Under the pieces are notes generated by a model. It saw nothing but the letters and a program-made list of their open reading frames with translations. It ran no database searches and had not been told where the DNA came from. Positions 6,939-14,156 of a stretch of DNA of 18,359 nucleotides are shown here, in pieces; position 1 is the first letter of the stretch; each line of letters begins with the position of its first letter. The DNA is from Parafilimonas sp. (GTDB lineage Bacteria; Bacteroidota; Bacteroidia; Chitinophagales; Chitinophagaceae): NCBI GenBank assembly GCA_025927795.1, contig JAICKT010000034.1:1-18359 (forward strand), read 5' to 3'. Position numbers and translations under genes: made by a program.

Positions 6939-7056
6939 CCTCACCTAAATCATCTCCGAAGAAGAGGACTTTAAACACAAAATAAATTGAAACTTTATTT
7001 ATAAATCACGTTCTTACTTCTTGCCCTCTCTTTCGGAGAGGGGTTGGGGTGAGGTC
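6939..7056. repeat. Palindromic MITE/REP-like element between cysJ and cysI
   Basis: The 134-bp gap inside the operon is filled by one inverted-repeat element. The left arm (6939-6970) reads cctcacc...tctccgaagaagagg; the right arm (about 7024-7056) read in reverse reads gacctcacc...tctccgaaagagaggg. Each arm can also fold on itself (ctctctttcggagagg). The GGGGTTGGGGTGAGG signature is one I recognise from dispersed repeats of Bacteroidota. The element starts 5 nt after the cysJ stop and ends 11 nt before the cysI ATG, so it forms the whole untranslated linker. Its GGTGAGG might act as a distant ribosome-binding sequence. Confidence 0.7.
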
Positions 7057-7067
7057 AAAAAATAGCA

Positions 7068-8717
7068 ATGGCAGAATCAGTAGTTGAAAAAATAAAAAAA
7101 GAAAGCAACAGTTTAAGAGGAACATTAAAAGAAAGTTTACTGGATGAACATACCGGTGCAATAAGAGAAAGCGACCAGGCACTGATAAAATTTCATGGCA
7201 TGTACATGCAGGATGATCGCGACAGGAGAGAAGAGCGTGCTGCAAAAAGATTAGAGCGTTTATATTCTTACATGATTCGTTTGCGTTTGCCCGGCGGATT
7301 ACTTTCAGCGCAACAATGGCTTGCATTGCATGAAGTGAGTGAACAATATTCAAGTCCGGTTATAAAAATTACAACGCGGCAAACAATACAACTGCATGGC
7401 ATTTTAAAACATGACATCAAACCGACAATAAAAACTTTTGATACAGTTAAATTGGATAGTATTGCGGCCTGTGGCGACGTAAACCGCAATGTTATTGCGA
7501 GCGCACATCCACGTTTCAGCGTTTTACATGAGGAAATATTTTCTTATGCGGAGAGATTAAGCAAACTGCTGTTGCCAAAAACAAATGCTTATTATGAAAT
7601 ATGGCTTGATAAAGAAAAAATTTCTCCGGATAGAGAAAGGGATGAGTTATATCAGGACCGTTATTTTCCGCGAAAATTTAAAATAGCAATAGCAATTCCG
7701 CCATATAATGATGTGGATGTTTTTGCAAATGATGTTGCCGTTATTGCTATTACCGAAAAAAATAAATTAATTGGTTTTAATGTTGGTGCTGGTGGTGGCA
7801 TGGGTGTTACACATGGTAATGAAGCAACTTATCCGCGCCTTGCGAGTATATTGGGTTTCGTAAAAAAAGATGAACTGCTTAAAACCGTATATGCAATAGC
7901 AACTGTGCAAAGAGATTTTGGTGACCGCAATGACAGGAAACTTGCGCGTCTTAAATATACGATTGACAGAATGGGCATTGATGCATTTAAAAGTGAAACA
8001 GAAAAAAGAAGCGGTATAAAATTTCTGCCTGAAAAATATTATGAATTAAAAATTCGTCATGATGAATATGGCTGGCACCAGAATCATGAGAAGCTTTTTT
8101 ATTACACTGCCTTTGTTGAAACAGGAAGAGTATGCGATGACGATAATGTGCAATTGAAAAAAGCGTTTTATGAAATTGCAAAAACAGGCAAAGCGCAATT
8201 CAGGTTTACATGCAACCAGAATATTATTATAAGCGATATTTTACCTGAAGATAAAAATGAAATTGAAAACATTCTTCAGTGGCATAACGTAATAAAGGTT
8301 ACAGAAGCAGCAACACCTGCACGAAGAGATGCCGTCGCATGTGTTGCGTTAAACACTTGCCCGTTGGCGCTTGCAGAAGCGCAACGTTATCTTCCTTCAT
8401 TGATTGGTAAAATTGAAATCATTTTAAATAAATATAATTTAAGCAATGAAGATTTAAGTATTAGAATGACGGGTTGCCCCAATGGTTGCGGACGACCTTA
8501 TATGGCTGAGATTGGTTTCGTAGGAACTGCTTATGGAAGATATAATATGTATTTAGGCGCTGATGCAATTGGCAAAAGGCTAAATAAAATTTATAAACAG
8601 AATATTGAAGAAGAAGAAATTCTTGAAAGTCTTGATGTGCTTTTAAAAGATTTTTCAGGGAACAAAAATTTTAATGAGCCTTTTGGTGATTATGTGTTGA
8701 GAAAAAATATTGTTTAA
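7068..8717 (+). CDS. cysI: Sulfite reductase hemoprotein (beta) subunit CysI
   Basis: The siroheme / 4Fe-4S subunit that performs the six-electron reduction of sulfite to sulfide. The cluster ligands are all present: Cys425 and Cys431 in ACVALNTCPLALAEA, Cys470 and Cys474 in RMTGCPNGCGRPYMAEIG. Other siroheme and substrate-binding segments: TTRQTIQLHG (102-111), YFPRKFKIAIAIPP (199-212), GGGMGVTHG (242-250) and a C-terminal FGDYVLR. The sequence around the Cys motifs follows the NADPH-dependent E. coli CysI closely rather than the ferredoxin type, in agreement with the CysJ partner upstream. 549 residues compares with about 570 in E. coli. The ATG at 7068 is preceded by the repeat element; the next gene follows after 10 nt. 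Confidence 0.94.
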   Translation: MAESVVEKIKKESNSLRGTLKESLLDEHTGAIRESDQALIKFHGMYMQDDRDRREERAAKRLERLYSYMIRLRLPGGLLSAQQWLALHEVSEQYSSPVIKITTRQTIQLHGILKHDIKPTIKTFDTVKLDSIAACGDVNRNVIASAHPRFSVLHEEIFSYAERLSKLLLPKTNAYYEIWLDKEKISPDRERDELYQDRYFPRKFKIAIAIPPYNDVDVFANDVAVIAITEKNKLIGFNVGAGGGMGVTHGNEATYPRLASILGFVKKDELLKTVYAIATVQRDFGDRNDRKLARLKYTIDRMGIDAFKSETEKRSGIKFLPEKYYELKIRHDEYGWHQNHEKLFYYTAFVETGRVCDDDNVQLKKAFYEIAKTGKAQFRFTCNQNIIISDILPEDKNEIENILQWHNVIKVTEAATPARRDAVACVALNTCPLALAEAQRYLPSLIGKIEIILNKYNLSNEDLSIRMTGCPNGCGRPYMAEIGFVGTAYGRYNMYLGADAIGKRLNKIYKQNIEEEEILESLDVLLKDFSGNKNFNEPFGDYVLRKNIV

Positions 8718-8727
8718 AAAAATAATT

Positions 8728-9312
8728 ATGAGTGATAATAAAAATAATCTCTTCCCGGTTTTTTTAAAGCTTGAAGAATTAAGATTATTAATTATTGGCG
8801 CAGGTGAAATTGGTTATGAGAAATTATGCACAGTACTTAATAATTCACCCAACACAAGAATAAGAATTGTTGCGAATTATTTTAAGCCGGAAGTTGAAGA
8901 GTTATCATTTCAATATCCCAACATACAATTAATTTATGCCGATTACAAACCTGTTTATTTAGAGCAATGCGATCTTGTTATTGCAGCCGTAAATGATGTT
9001 GACCTTGCAGAACAAATACGAAATGATGCAAAGCAAAAAGGCAAGCTGATTAATGCAGCCGACAAACCTGCACTTTGCGATTTTTATCTTGGTTCAATAA
9101 TTGCAAAAGGTGATATTAAAATTGCAATTTCCACTAATGGAAAATCACCAACATTAGCAAGAAGATTAAAAGAATTTTTTAATGAAGTGTTGCCTGATGA
9201 ATTGGAAGCAGTTGTTGCTAATCTTAATTCAATCAGAAATAATATTAAAACCGGTTTTAAAGAACGCGTGAAGAAATTAAATGAGATTACTGCTTCGCTG
9301 ATTGATAATTAA
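8728..9312 (+). CDS. Precorrin-2 dehydrogenase / sirohydrochlorin ferrochelatase (siroheme synthase N-terminal type)
   Basis: Completes siroheme from the precorrin-2 made by the first gene of the operon: NAD-dependent oxidation to sirohydrochlorin, then iron insertion (Met8 / CysG N-terminal domain type). Visible: Rossmann motif LLIIGAGEIGYEKL (20-33), the segment IAAVNDVDLAEQI (85-97), NAADKPALCDF (109-119) with the Asp that is catalytic in the family, and STNGKSPTLARRL (135-147) at the start of the helical dimerisation part. The frame can be opened from a TTG at 8710 inside the cysI end, but the ATG at 8728 begins directly before the conserved NLFPVFLKL strand and is chosen (194 residues). 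It is the last gene of the operon; a hairpin follows 28 nt after the stop. Confidence 0.88.
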   Translation: MSDNKNNLFPVFLKLEELRLLIIGAGEIGYEKLCTVLNNSPNTRIRIVANYFKPEVEELSFQYPNIQLIYADYKPVYLEQCDLVIAAVNDVDLAEQIRNDAKQKGKLINAADKPALCDFYLGSIIAKGDIKIAISTNGKSPTLARRLKEFFNEVLPDELEAVVANLNSIRNNIKTGFKERVKKLNEITASLIDN

Positions 9313-9340
9313 ATTGTTTATTGTGCACTCTGTGTAAAAA

Positions 9341-9370
9341 AAATGAGCTGCAATTGCAACTCATTTCATT
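9341..9370 (+). terminator. Probable terminator of the sulfite reductase operon
   Basis: An inverted repeat aaatgagctgca / tgcaactcattt (9341-9366, one mismatch, very small loop) is preceded by A-rich sequence and followed by a short T-rich stretch (tttcattc), 28 nt after the last gene of the operon. It may work on both strands. The rest of the gap before the OsmC gene holds no recognisable gene. Confidence 0.55.
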
Positions 9371-9518
9371 CAATACATGTTCCAAAGTCAGCCCTTGTCA
9401 AGGAAATTCAAATGTATAATTTTAGGAATGTGCTGAAATAAATTGCAAAAATTATTTCAATCTTATATAAGAATTTGCATTTATAATTCGCTCGTCTTTT
9501 TTTATTAACCTTGTATCT

Positions 9519-10025
9519 ATGAATACTTCAGAGCTTAAAAACTTACAGGCGCCGCTTAAAGAGCAATATCGTGCGCAACCAGAATCTGCTGTGATAACAT
9601 TAAAAGCATATGGAAAAGTTGGAGATGGAATATCATGCAAAATTGAAACAGGCAAAGCGCTTGTTGAAGCTGGTCTTCATCCGGCTACGGGTGGAACAGG
9701 TTTGCTGGCTTGTTCCGGCGATATGCTGCTTGAAGCTTTGGCAGCCTGTGCAGGTGTTACATTAAAAGCAGTGGCAACAGCACTTGCAATTGAAATAAAC
9801 GATGGAACTGTTACAGCAGAAGGAGACCTGGATTTTAAAGGCACGTTAGGTGTTTCAAAAGAAGTTCCGGTTGGTTTTAAAACAATTCGTTTAAAATTTA
9901 ATCTTGATTCAAATGCAACTGATGAACAAATGGCAAGTCTTAAAAAACTTACTGAACGATATTGCGTGGTATTTCAAACGCTAACAAACGGAGTTACTGT
10001 TGAAACAGAATATCAATCAAAATAA
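9519..10025 (+). CDS. OsmC/Ohr family protein
   Basis: 168 residues. OsmC-type proteins are thiol peroxidases that reduce organic or fatty-acid hydroperoxides with a pair of cysteines. Both are present here: Cys77 in LEALAACAGVTL and Cys149 in LTERYCVVFQTL. An extra Cys65 lies in LLACSGDMLLEAL. The layout fits the general OsmC-like branch rather than classical OsmC or Ohr, whose first Cys motif differs. The N-terminus (1-20) is not conserved-looking. There is no signal peptide, so it is cytosolic. It is a single gene, convergent with the following small membrane protein (12 nt apart). The substrate is not evident from the sequence. Confidence 0.85.
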   Translation: MNTSELKNLQAPLKEQYRAQPESAVITLKAYGKVGDGISCKIETGKALVEAGLHPATGGTGLLACSGDMLLEALAACAGVTLKAVATALAIEINDGTVTAEGDLDFKGTLGVSKEVPVGFKTIRLKFNLDSNATDEQMASLKKLTERYCVVFQTLTNGVTVETEYQSK

Positions 10026-10037
10026 TATTTTTCAGAT

Positions 10038-10322
10038 CTAATTACGACCTATAAAAGCTCTTCGTAACAGCGCAACAATAAGTGTAAATACCGCTGAACC
10101 AATTACTGACCAAACAACAGGAAAAGGTTTTCCTTCAACCGAAATTTCAAAAATAGCAGGCAGTCCAAATTTACCGGCAATCCACATACCGATATATGCA
10201 CCTATAAATCCAACAATAATTGATACAAGACATCCGCCAAGATCATATCCCGCCAATGATTGCCCTATTGCACCGCAAATAGCAGCTATTAATAAAAGCA
10301 CAAGAAATCCTATTAATGTCAT
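10038..10322 (-). CDS. GlsB/YeaQ/YmgE family (transglycosylase-associated) membrane protein
   Basis: 94 residues with three hydrophobic helices (about 2-22, 29-50 and 68-88). Glycine-rich signatures of the family are present: CGAIGQSLAGYDLGGCL (16-32) and VGFIGAYIGMWIAGKFGLP (37-55). Members are small inner-membrane proteins often linked to stress response; no enzymatic activity is established. The segment FEISVEGKPFPVVWSVIGS (58-76) fits the Bacteroidota forms, in which a periplasmic-side loop separates helices 2 and 3. It is monocistronic. Confidence 0.85.
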   Translation of the reverse strand: MTLIGFLVLLLIAAICGAIGQSLAGYDLGGCLVSIIVGFIGAYIGMWIAGKFGLPAIFEISVEGKPFPVVWSVIGSAVFTLIVALLRRAFIGRN

Positions 10323-10445
10323 AACAGAAATTTTACTAAAAGTAAAAATTAATTTTATTTAAAAAATAGTTTGAATTCTATTATGAAATACAAATCATCA
10401 TTTGACGTGTTGCTATAAAAGAATTCAACACTCTTCCATTATTTC

Positions 10446-10510
10446 GCCCTATGGAGTTCTGTTTAATAATTTTAAAAATAATTGCTACTAATATTTTGTT
10501 CCTACGAAAC
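10446..10510. repeat. Degenerate dispersed repeat in the 10323-10626 spacer
   Basis: The spacer of about 300 bp holds no gene. Its middle contains ccctatggagttctgttta (10448-10466) and, further on, ctactaatattttgttcct followed by acgaaac (10484-10510). These look like worn copies of a repeat with a small palindrome (gtccctacgggac) next to an 'actaatatt' box that I recall from Bacteroidota genomes. Upstream, ttgaattct (10371-10379) and agaattcaa (10420-10428) form a separate 9-bp inverted repeat of unknown meaning. Confidence is low because the copies are imperfect. Confidence 0.3.
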
Positions 10511-10574
10511 TGGTGGGCAGTGTATCTGAAACATCAATAGAGAAAACAAATCAAATAACACTTTAAGATTAAAA

Positions 10575-10606
10575 TAAAAAAACCCGCTCTGCAAAAACGG
10601 GTTTTA
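10575..10606 (-). terminator. Rho-independent terminator of the secreted DUF4242 gene
   Basis: Read on the minus strand, an 8-bp stem aaaacccg / cgggtttt (10598-10605 with 10579-10586, loop of 11 nt) is followed by a run of seven Ts. It lies about 22 nt beyond the stop codon of the gene ending at 10627. Confidence 0.85.
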
Positions 10607-10626
10607 AAACAAACACGCAAATAATA

Positions 10627-11016
10627 TTATTTGTTTTCAGCGGTAGCCGGACTTATTCCGGAAGAAATTTCCATGATTACATTAGCCGGGAAACCACCTT
10701 TAGTTGCGTGTTCTTTTATTAGTTCCTCATTCTTTGCTTTATACACACAATAAATTTTGTCGCCGGTTACATAGCTCTGTATCCATTGAATGTCTGGTCC
10801 CATTTCTTTAAGTACGGTGCAGGATTTTTGCGAAATGGCTTTGAGCTGATCAGGTGAAAATTTACCTGCACCAGGAATGTCTCTTTCAATTAAATACGTT
10901 TTCATTTCTGTTGAATTTGCAGTTGTTGAATTGTTAGTTGATGTTGTGTTTTGCGCTGACGCAGAAAAAGCCGAAAAAAAAATAATGGCAATAATTAATT
11001 TAGAAATCGTTTTCAT
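10627..11016 (-). CDS. Secreted DUF4242 domain protein
   Basis: 129 residues: a Sec signal peptide (MKTISKLIIAIIFFSAFSASAQ, 1-22), a short Ser/Thr/Asn linker (23-36), then one DUF4242 domain (about 38-122). The domain carries TYLIERDIPGAGK, a central IQWIQSYVTGDKIYCVY strand pair and the signature HATKGGFPANVIMEI (104-118). DUF4242 is a ferredoxin-like fold seen in small nickel-binding proteins such as SCO4226; metal binding here is not shown by the sequence. The adjacent AraC-type regulator carries a DUF4242 domain at its own N-terminus, and a direct-repeat operator lies upstream of this gene. The two are therefore likely a regulator and target pair. Confidence 0.78.
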   Translation of the reverse strand: MKTISKLIIAIIFFSAFSASAQNTTSTNNSTTANSTEMKTYLIERDIPGAGKFSPDQLKAISQKSCTVLKEMGPDIQWIQSYVTGDKIYCVYKAKNEELIKEHATKGGFPANVIMEISSGISPATAENK

Positions 11017-11047
11017 AACATTAATTTTTAATGGTTAATTGATGAAC

Positions 11048-11055
11048 CAAAAATA
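11048..11055 (-). promoter_or_regulatory. Predicted -7 promoter element of the secreted DUF4242 gene
   Basis: TATTTTTG on the minus strand fits TAnnTTTG exactly and lies 32 nt upstream of the ATG at 11016. The nearest TTTG that could serve as -33 (11083-11086) is 27 nt away, longer than usual, and falls inside the first copy of the direct repeat. This would fit a promoter that needs an activator. Prediction from consensus only. Confidence 0.4.
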
Positions 11056-11081
11056 GCGGTGATAAGCAGTATAAGGCTGTA

Positions 11082-11138
11082 ACAAATCATTCAATAAATG
11101 GTAAATGATATAGCACAAATCATTCAATAAATAGTAAA
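11082..11138. promoter_or_regulatory. Tandem 24-nt direct repeat, likely operator for the neighbouring AraC-type regulator
   Basis: Two copies of a 24-nt sequence (11082-11105 and 11115-11138, core acaaatcattcaataaat) differ at one base and start 33 nt apart, about three helical turns. They lie between the regulator's stop (11162) and the start of the secreted DUF4242 gene (11016), directly upstream of its predicted promoter. AraC-family proteins commonly bind direct repeats just upstream of the -35 region of genes they activate. The assignment to this regulator is inference from position. Confidence 0.6.
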
Positions 11139-11161
11139 ATTAAATCGCGGAAAAAAGATAA

Positions 11162-12262
11162 TTAATGAAGCAGATCAAGATAAGCCATAGGCAGCAGTCC
11201 ATATTTCTTTTTAAAACATTTTGTAAAATAAGAAGCGCTGGTAAAGCCAGCATCATATGTTATTTGTGCAATAGAATAGCGTTGCTTCTTCATTAATTCT
11301 TTTGCTTTTTCAAGCCTGAAATCTTTTAAAAGAATATTGGGTGATAAACCTGTAAGCGAAATTGTTTTCCTGTATAATTGTGAGTTGCTCATAGCAACGG
11401 CATGACAGTATTCGGTTATATCAAAATCAGGATTCCGCCAATTCTCTTCCAGTTTATTAAACAATAATTCAAGTAAGCTTTCATCATTTGGTGCAAGAAT
11501 TAAAAAATTCGTTTTATCATTTTGAAAAAAATCTTTTGACACAAGTTCTTTTACTGGCGAAGCGATAGCTATTTTACAATCGTCTGCAATCATACACAGG
11601 TTAGTTGCAAATTGTATGGTATCGCCAAACATCTTATTACTTTTTTCCACAGGCTCGCCCGCATTAATACCTATTTTAAAACCAAGTGCATTTGCACCAG
11701 GATATTGCATATCTTTTTGAATAGCCAGTGCACATGAAACTGCTTTGGCTGCAGACGTAAATGAAATAATAAACCCGCTTCTCTCATGCTCTACTTCACG
11801 TCCGCCATATAATGAAAGATTTTTCCTGATAATATTATTATGATGATGCAGCAGTTCATTTGTTTTTTCAATGCCCAGTTTGTACTGCAATAAAATGGGA
11901 TCAATAGTTTTTGTAATCAATAAAACTCTAAAAGATGTTTCCGTAAAAACTTTCAAACCATCATTTGTAATTTCTGCATTTGCAGGATCGTATATTCTTC
12001 CTAAAAAAGATTCAACCAATGTATTGTTTACTTCTATTATTTTATTGGGAATTAAACCATGCGCCCTGCGATGCATTTCTTCCACAGCTTCTTTTTCCGG
12101 CGCTTCAATCAGGCAAAAAATATTTTCGCGCTGTTCATCTATCCAATACGTCATGCATTTACAACCGTGTTCGTCCTGGTGCAGCAAATCTTTACGATGT
12201 GCTTCGGCCACATCTTTTGCTTTTAAACCCGGGACAATATGTACATCCATATAAATAGGCAT
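11162..12262 (-). CDS. AraC-type regulator with N-terminal DUF4242 and degenerate nucleotide-cyclase-like domain
   Basis: 366 residues with three parts. Residues 1-90 are a DUF4242 domain of the longer nickel-binding type (VPGLKAKDVAEAHRKDLLHQ, HGCKCMTYWID, IFCLIEAP, HRRAHGLIPNKIIEV). Residues about 110-245 resemble a class III adenylate/guanylate cyclase domain (LYGGREVEHERSGFIISF, FKIGINAGEPV, MFGDTIQFATNL). The metal-binding Asp positions of active cyclases (FADI, GDGF) are ITKT and ERSGF here, so catalysis is unlikely. Residues 273-366 are an AraC-type DNA-binding domain with two helix-turn-helices (SNSQLYRKTISLTGLSPN, SIAQITYDAGFTSASYF). The N-terminal domains probably sense a ligand or metal. 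The gene next downstream encodes a secreted DUF4242 protein, preceded by a direct-repeat operator. Confidence 0.82.
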   Translation of the reverse strand: MPIYMDVHIVPGLKAKDVAEAHRKDLLHQDEHGCKCMTYWIDEQRENIFCLIEAPEKEAVEEMHRRAHGLIPNKIIEVNNTLVESFLGRIYDPANAEITNDGLKVFTETSFRVLLITKTIDPILLQYKLGIEKTNELLHHHNNIIRKNLSLYGGREVEHERSGFIISFTSAAKAVSCALAIQKDMQYPGANALGFKIGINAGEPVEKSNKMFGDTIQFATNLCMIADDCKIAIASPVKELVSKDFFQNDKTNFLILAPNDESLLELLFNKLEENWRNPDFDITEYCHAVAMSNSQLYRKTISLTGLSPNILLKDFRLEKAKELMKKQRYSIAQITYDAGFTSASYFTKCFKKKYGLLPMAYLDLLH

Positions 12263-12456
12263 ATCTTTTTTAGCTTAATGAAGATAATATTTTTTCTTAG
12301 TGCAAAGCAGTTCTCACGTTTATCAATTGAAATACAAAAACGCATTAATAATAAGATTTAAATTACTGCTGAATAATAAACTTCTTATAAAATAAATCAG
12401 ATCAAAAACAGACGTTAAAGCCTGCTTTAAGATATAACTTTTATTTCATCAATTAG

Positions 12457-12623
12457 GTTGCTTCATGTCTTGCGGTGACAAACAACGTCATTGCGAACGA
12501 AGCGAAGCAATCTATATACAGAAGTAAATGTTATATAAATAATAAACCATTTCGAAAAGCTGAAAAATCAATTCAGATACATCATGTTTAAAAAATCAGA
12601 CTGCTTCGTACCTGGCAGTGACG
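12457..12623. repeat. Three alternating copies of a palindromic GCATTGC/GAAGCAATCT repeat
   Basis: The 615-bp gap 12263-12877 has no gene I can support. It holds three copies of one unit in alternating orientation: ggttgcttcatgtcttgcgg (from 12457, minus), cgtcattgcgaacgaagcga (from 12486, plus, running on to agcaatct at 12513) and agactgcttcgtacctggca (from 12598, minus, ending in gtgacg). Copies 1 and 2 form one hairpin with a loop of about 5 nt; copies 2 and 3 can form a larger one. The unit is of the REP/BIME type seen scattered through Bacteroidota genomes. I see no gene or clear signal in 12263-12456 or 12624-12750. Confidence 0.65.
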
Positions 12624-12752
12624 ATTCAGATTTCTGGTACTTCTTTTGAGGCTATTAATAATGTAATAGTGAAAATCCGGTAAACATGATAAACCTATAA
12701 ATCCGGTATTTCTTTGATTAACTACATCTGTAACAAACCTTGTGAAATAAAT

Positions 12753-12778
12753 AGAAGCCGCTTAATTAGCGGCTTCTT
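12753..12778 (-). terminator. Probable terminator downstream of the Gfo/Idh/MocA gene
   Basis: An eight-base stem gaagccgc / gcggcttc (12754-12761 with 12769-12776) has a seven-base loop. On the minus strand it is followed by TATTTATTT. It lies about 100 nt beyond the stop codon at 12878. The T tract is interrupted, so efficiency is uncertain. Confidence 0.55.
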
Positions 12779-12877
12779 CTTAGATATTATTAATTATAAA
12801 AATTTTAATGAGAAATGTTGCATTAAATCAGCATATATTGCTTTATAATAAAAAGAAGAAATAATCTTATTCAAGCT

Positions 12878-13972
12878 TTATAAAACAATTCTCTTTCCGG
12901 TTTTTGCCGATTCACGCGCAGCATCCAATATTCTAACGACAATTAAATTATTTTCAAAAGAAGACGGATCGTTTGAAGTGTGTATCTCACCTTTTAAAGC
13001 AGCAGCGAGATAAGCTAAATTATCTTTATAGATGTATGGCTTAACATCAACTTTAAAATATGCTGTTGAATCCCTTTCTTCGAGCGTATTATTATTCAAC
13101 GCATGCAAATAACCTTTCTCGCCAAACACTTCCATGTCTTTAATGCCAAAAGGCCAATTCCATGATGCTTCTATAATTCCTGTTGTCTGCGGATATTCCA
13201 ATAATATAGTTGCATCGTCATCTACCTTGGGATACATATTTGGCTTTATATGTTTTGCTATTGCTGTAACAGCAATTGGTGTTTGTCCGTTCATCATCCA
13301 CGTCATGAGATCGGCACCATAACAACCAAAATCCATAATAGCGCCACCGCCATTTTTTACAGGATCGGTAAGCCATTGTAAAAAATCTTTACTGCAGCCA
13401 ATTTCTATCGGTCCCTGGTGACCATCATGCACAATCATTTTTCTAACATTGCCAATTGTATGCGCATCATTCACCATTGCATACACCTGCTGATTACTCG
13501 GGTACCAGGTAGTTTCATAGTTGGTTAATAATTGTATATGATATTGCTTAACCAAGGCAGCCATGCGTTGTGCCTGTTGCAGCGTAGTTGCCAAAGGTTT
13601 TTCAACCATTACAGAAATACCTTTGGGCGCACAAGCTTCCACAACAGCCAAATGATCTGCAATAGTGTTGTATGCAAGAATTGCATCCGGCTTAATGTGG
13701 TTAAGCATTTCCGGAACGGTTTTATAAAAAATTGAATCAGGCAATTGATATTTTATTTTATAGCGCTGTACTAAATCCTGATTCGGTTCTGCGATACCTA
13801 ATATAATTACTTCTCCATTTTTGTACTGTTGCATTAGACCATATGCATGATCATGATTTAGTCCTGCAACACCCACTTTAAGCGGTTGGGTAAATGCAGT
13901 AAAAGCAACACATAAAAAACAGCATAATACAAATAGAAATTTATAATGTACTAACGTGTAATTATTTTTCAT
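12878..13972 (-). CDS. Exported Gfo/Idh/MocA family oxidoreductase
   Basis: NAD(P)-dependent sugar-type oxidoreductase fold. With the ATG at 13972 the protein has 364 residues and opens with a signal peptide (1-29, hydrophobic core FLFVLCCFLCVAFTAF, then TQ). This is followed at once by the Rossmann strand LKVGVAGLNHDHAYG (31-45). The family's catalytic-lysine motif is present as VEKPLATT (123-130), and the C-terminal domain signature as GGGAIMDFGCYGADLMTW (208-225). The frame stays open to an ATG at 14113, but that would put 47 unrelated residues before the signal peptide. A TATGTTTA box at 13999-14006 also supports the inner start. Secreted members usually act on carbohydrates in the periplasm; the substrate is not evident. 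Confidence 0.85.
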   Translation of the reverse strand: MKNNYTLVHYKFLFVLCCFLCVAFTAFTQPLKVGVAGLNHDHAYGLMQQYKNGEVIILGIAEPNQDLVQRYKIKYQLPDSIFYKTVPEMLNHIKPDAILAYNTIADHLAVVEACAPKGISVMVEKPLATTLQQAQRMAALVKQYHIQLLTNYETTWYPSNQQVYAMVNDAHTIGNVRKMIVHDGHQGPIEIGCSKDFLQWLTDPVKNGGGAIMDFGCYGADLMTWMMNGQTPIAVTAIAKHIKPNMYPKVDDDATILLEYPQTTGIIEASWNWPFGIKDMEVFGEKGYLHALNNNTLEERDSTAYFKVDVKPYIYKDNLAYLAAALKGEIHTSNDPSSFENNLIVVRILDAARESAKTGKRIVL

Positions 13973-14156
13973 GATGATATTCTCACAGCACAATTTAATA
14001 AACATAATGGATAAGCATTCCGCCAATAATGCATTGCCATTGATTGACTGCGGAAAAATGTATCCGGGAAAAAATATTATTAGTAGTGATAAAATTAAAC
14101 ACTCGCGATTCACTAACTATACCCGATGCTCAGTTTAAACATCAATATTTAATATT

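Noticed and set aside
8710..8727. TTG start for the siroheme synthase gene inside the cysI end
   Set aside because: The ATG at 8728 begins directly before the conserved part, and six extra residues from a rare start codon add nothing recognisable.
11082..11138. CRISPR-like array
   Set aside because: Only two direct copies with a 9-nt gap and no cas gene; spacing fits an operator, not spacers.
11871..12258. Two plus-strand open frames opposite the DUF4242-AraC gene
   Set aside because: They overlap each other and a convincing minus-strand gene, and are Cys/Ser-rich as antisense frames often are.
13973..14113. Longer N-terminus for the Gfo/Idh/MocA protein, starting at 14113
   Set aside because: It would place 47 residues with no family similarity before a good signal peptide, and a -7-like box lies within it.
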